NCBI GenBank assembly: GCA_913043885.1
Contig: CAJWOB010000114.1
Span: 1-7,521 of the forward strand
DNA length: 7,521 bases
Reading direction: 5' to 3'
Source of the DNA: an uncultured Spirochaetaceae bacterium
GTDB taxonomy: Bacteria; Spirochaetota; Spirochaetia; SZUA-6; Bin103
In this document: piece by piece, positions 5,667-7,521 of the stretch
How positions within the stretch are numbered: position 1 is the stretch's first letter
Layout: the number at the start of each line of letters is the position of its first letter
The notes under the pieces: generated by a model
Told to the model about the DNA's origin: nothing
Database searches by the model: none
What the model saw: the letters and a program-made list of their open reading frames with translations, nothing else
Made by a program: the position numbers and the translations under genes

Positions 5667-6803
5667 ATGGGCCTTAATCGACGCGGCAGCGCTGCCCGTG
5701 AGGGCGTCACCGCGGTGGCGACCGTGCCTCACACGAGGATGACGACAGAATCTTCTCCGGTCCGCCAGGTTGTCGCTGGCCTGAGCCAGCGGCGTGAGGC
5801 GCTCGCTCGCCTGGAGCAGGAGCGCCAGTCGCGGGTGCTGGTAATCGCCGCCGGCGTGCGTCCCCCAGCCGCCGCCGGGTTGGCGTGGGAACTGCTCGAC
5901 GTGCTGCCGTCGCTGCTGGAGCGTACGGAGTACCCCACCCGCAAGCGCCAGCTCGATATCGTGCTGCTCGGGAGCTTTGGCAACACCGCCGTGCCCGCGC
6001 AGCTGCTGCGGTTGCTGCAGGAATACTGTGGCCAGGTCGCGGTGCTGCTGCCGCAGCGGGTGTCCGGGGCTCCTGCGCTGCTGGCCCTGGGAGCGGACCA
6101 CCAGGTGTTCGGGGACGCGGGACTGCTGGTCCTCCCGCGCTCCGTCAGCTTGTGGCCGACCACCGTGCCGGCGCGTGCCTGGGACTTCGGCGGCGACGCA
6201 CGGCTGCAGGTTTCGGACGACTACGAGGAGGCGGAGGCGTCGATCGCCAACGAAGTGCGCGCCGCCCTTGCCGCCGGGAGCGGTGCGAAGAGTCGGGTGC
6301 ACGCCCACATGCTCGCGACGGCGGTGGCGGCCGGGATGGATGGCCGCGAGCTCACGCTGGACGCGGTGGCGGCCAAGTCGGTTGGTCTGTCGGCATCGCG
6401 GGCCGCGGAGGAGGCAAACGCGGCCCTCACCGGCCTGGCCGGCGCGTACGGCTCTCTGCTCCACGACCAGGTCCCCATCTGGCCGAGTGACGTCCTCGAT
6501 GACCGCCGCTACGCGTCGGCGAGTGGAGATCTGTCCCTGGCGGCGCTGGAGACCACCCAGCGGTCGCTGGTCTACCGCGCCGGGGTAAAGTACGACCGTC
6601 AGCTCCCGATTCCGTCCGACGCCAGGTTCTCGCTCGACCTCCGTGTCGCGCCTTCGGATGGCGGCGACGCCGAGGTGGCGTACCTGGGCCGGGTGCGGAG
6701 TCAGGTGGCACGGTCGGTGCAGGCGCAGCTGATGCGGCAGGCGAGTGGCACTTCGGTCCGCGTCGCCATTCGAGGCGGGCGCTGGGAGCAAGTGGGGACG
6801 TAG
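5667..6803 (+). CDS. SDH_sah-like (serine dehydrogenase proteinase / ClpP-crotonase fold) protein, nucleophile motif altered
   Basis: The 378-aa protein has no clear signal peptide or membrane helix. Residues 45-145 resemble the SDH_sah family (SppA/ClpP-like fold). LARLEQERQSRVLVI (46-60) is followed by the strand RQLDIVLLGSFG (94-105), the helix AQLLRLLQEY (111-120), the strand QVAVLLP (123-129) and SGAPALLALGADHQVFG (133-149). In active relatives the corresponding pieces are a T-P-G-G oxyanion loop and A-M-S-A-G followed by ALAADEI. Here T-P-G-G reads G-S-F-G, and counting back from the Asp of LGAD puts Gly134 at the nucleophile position, with Ser133 one residue off. It may be a non-catalytic relative or use a shifted serine. 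The C-terminal 100 residues (YRAGVKYDRQLPIPSDARF onward) were not recognised. The start is uncertain. ATG 5667 has the better SD, but ATG 5739 (residue 25, MTTESSPVRQ) matches the usual family start better and the first 24 residues look unlike protein. It stands alone between two broken genes and is convergent with the gene at 6895. Confidence 0.55.
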   Translation: MGLNRRGSAAREGVTAVATVPHTRMTTESSPVRQVVAGLSQRREALARLEQERQSRVLVIAAGVRPPAAAGLAWELLDVLPSLLERTEYPTRKRQLDIVLLGSFGNTAVPAQLLRLLQEYCGQVAVLLPQRVSGAPALLALGADHQVFGDAGLLVLPRSVSLWPTTVPARAWDFGGDARLQVSDDYEEAEASIANEVRAALAAGSGAKSRVHAHMLATAVAAGMDGRELTLDAVAAKSVGLSASRAAEEANAALTGLAGAYGSLLHDQVPIWPSDVLDDRRYASASGDLSLAALETTQRSLVYRAGVKYDRQLPIPSDARFSLDLRVAPSDGGDAEVAYLGRVRSQVARSVQAQLMRQASGTSVRVAIRGGRWEQVGT

Positions 6804-6865
6804 CTCGGCGGGCTTTGCTCTCGTCGCTAACGAGTCGTCTATCCGAGACTATTTCGCGCCGAGCT
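6802..6865. repeat. Inverted repeat between convergent genes
   Basis: AGCTCGGCG at 6802-6810, which includes the last two bases of the SDH-like stop codon, is matched exactly by CGCCGAGCT at 6857-6865. A smaller hairpin, CTCGT-CGCTA-ACGAG (6820-6834), lies between the arms. This could fold as a nested structure ending transcripts from both sides. It has no U-tract and the outer arms are 46 nt apart, so it is not a standard rho-independent terminator. Confidence 0.35.
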
Positions 6866-6894
6866 CTGCGACGCTCCACTCCGGCGACGGGGTG

Positions 6895-7422
6895 TCAGAG
6901 CTCGATCATGGCGCGGCCGAGAATCTCGCCCGCCGCCAGCGCTTCGCATGCCTCGTTGATTTCGTCGAGCCGGTAGCGCCTGGTAATCAGGCGATCGAGG
7001 GGGAACTTGCCTTCGCGGTGCCAGGAGAGATAGCGGGCAAAGTCGCGCTCCGGGTCGCTGGCGCCGAGACTGCCCCGATACTGTCGCTGGGCGAGAAACA
7101 GCCGCGGATCGACGGTCATCTCCTCGGTCGGCATGCCGACCAGGATGGCCATCCCGCCCTCGTTGCCGGCGCCGCTACCGCCTGCGCGCGTCGCTGACAG
7201 GATCTGCTCGGTGGTGGCGCGTACGCCTATGGTGTCGAGGGCGTAGTCCACGCCGCCGTTCGTCATCTCCCGAATCGCGTGGACCGCGTCGCTGCTCGAT
7301 GCGTCTACCGTGTCGGTGGCCCCCCACTTGCCCGCGAAGGCGAGCTTCTGCTCGCTCAGATCGACGGCGATGATGGGGCTCGCTTCGAGAATGGCTGCGG
7401 TGCGGATCGCAGCGAGCCCCAC
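6895..7422 (-). pseudogene. Zinc-type alcohol dehydrogenase (MDR family), C-terminal half only
   Basis: The full family (about 350-375 aa) oxidises alcohols with NAD(P), using an N-terminal zinc-binding GroES-like domain and a Rossmann domain. Only the Rossmann and C-terminal parts are here, up to 175 codons. They run GVGLAAIRTAAILEA, then IIAVDLSEQKLAFAGKWGAT, then GGVDYALDTIGV, then GGMAILVGMP, then the typical end LITRRYRLDEINEACEALAAGE and a TGA stop (6897-6895). The open frame begins right at the nucleotide-binding GGVGL. Upstream on the minus strand come R-R codons and then an in-frame TAG (7437-7435). Neither alternative frame restores the expected A-V-I-G-A-G-G-V-G-L lead-in. The zinc-binding half is therefore missing, not merely shifted. 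A C7 run at 7424-7430 sits at the break. A GTG at 7422 could in principle start a short protein, but it has no SD and would split the dinucleotide-binding loop. An assembly misjoin is possible. Confidence 0.8.
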
Positions 7423-7430
7423 GCCCCCCC

Positions 7431-7490
7431 GGCGCTACAGGGGGCGCTCAGCGACCCGGTACTACAGCCCAGGTACTACCGCGCTACTCA
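7431..7490. repeat. Patch of short repeats upstream of the broken dehydrogenase
   Basis: GGTACTAC occurs at 7458-7465 and again at 7472-7479, a 14-bp period. Related words are GGCGCTACAG at 7431-7440, GGCGCTCAG at 7443-7451 and GCGCTACTCA at 7481-7490. No coding sense was found here on either strand. It reads as intergenic or mobile-element-edge DNA, but no terminal inverted repeat or transposase is visible before the window ends. Confidence 0.4.
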
Positions 7491-7521
7491 CAACCCCCAA
7501 GCCCGCTGCCACCTGGCGATC

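Noticed and set aside
4923..6791. 622-codon open frame on the minus strand
   Set aside because: It runs antisense through both the conserved CocE-like fragment and the SDH-like gene. Its translation is rich in R, H, G and Q with no domain pattern, as expected of an antisense shadow in GC-rich DNA.
7431..7521. CRISPR array
   Set aside because: The repeats are only 8-10 bp, imperfect and irregularly spaced, with no uniform spacers.

Overview
The window is GC-rich bacterial DNA. Start-codon use is mixed (ATG and GTG), some Shine-Dalgarno (SD) sites are strong, and one gene may be leaderless. Nothing in it fixes the taxon, and no rRNA, tRNA, CRISPR array, insertion sequence or phage gene was seen. 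It contains five recognisable protein families plus one small putative enamine deaminase.

Left part (1-1358, minus strand): most of a 14-helix MFS exporter of the DHA2 drug:H+ antiporter type, cut by the left window edge. A 74-bp divergent intergenic stretch (1359-1432) separates it from a plus-strand operon. This stretch holds a perfect TATAAT only 10 nt from the next ATG, and a small dyad upstream of it.

Central operon (1433-4320, plus strand): three tightly packed genes. The first encodes a long RidA/YjgF-like protein (174 aa). The second encodes a COG3964-type amidohydrolase/deacetylase (404 aa). The third encodes a SelA-like/DgaE-like PLP enzyme (372 aa), whose GTG start overlaps the amidohydrolase stop by 1 nt. 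A consistent but inferred reading is a small catabolic route: the amidohydrolase removes an acyl group from an N-acylated (or O-acylated) substrate, the PLP enzyme removes ammonia, and the RidA-like protein hydrolyses the reactive enamine/imine. The substrate cannot be read from the sequence.

Right part (4321-7521): this looks like decaying or rearranged DNA. A well-placed SD and ATG follow the operon but lead into only 26 codons. They run into the C-terminal two-thirds of a CocE/NonD-type (PepX_C) hydrolase that has lost its Ser and Asp catalytic region and carries a 1-nt frameshift. Next is an intact ORF resembling the ClpP/crotonase-fold SDH_sah (serine dehydrogenase proteinase) family, but with its expected nucleophile motif altered. 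Convergent to it, on the minus strand, is the C-terminal half of a zinc-type alcohol dehydrogenase. That gene breaks exactly at its GGVGL nucleotide-binding motif, next to a C7 run and a patch of short repeats.

The most interesting points are the RidA/amidohydrolase/SelA-like cassette, the possible leaderless promoter driving it, the odd SDH-like protein, and the two truncated enzymes that bracket it.
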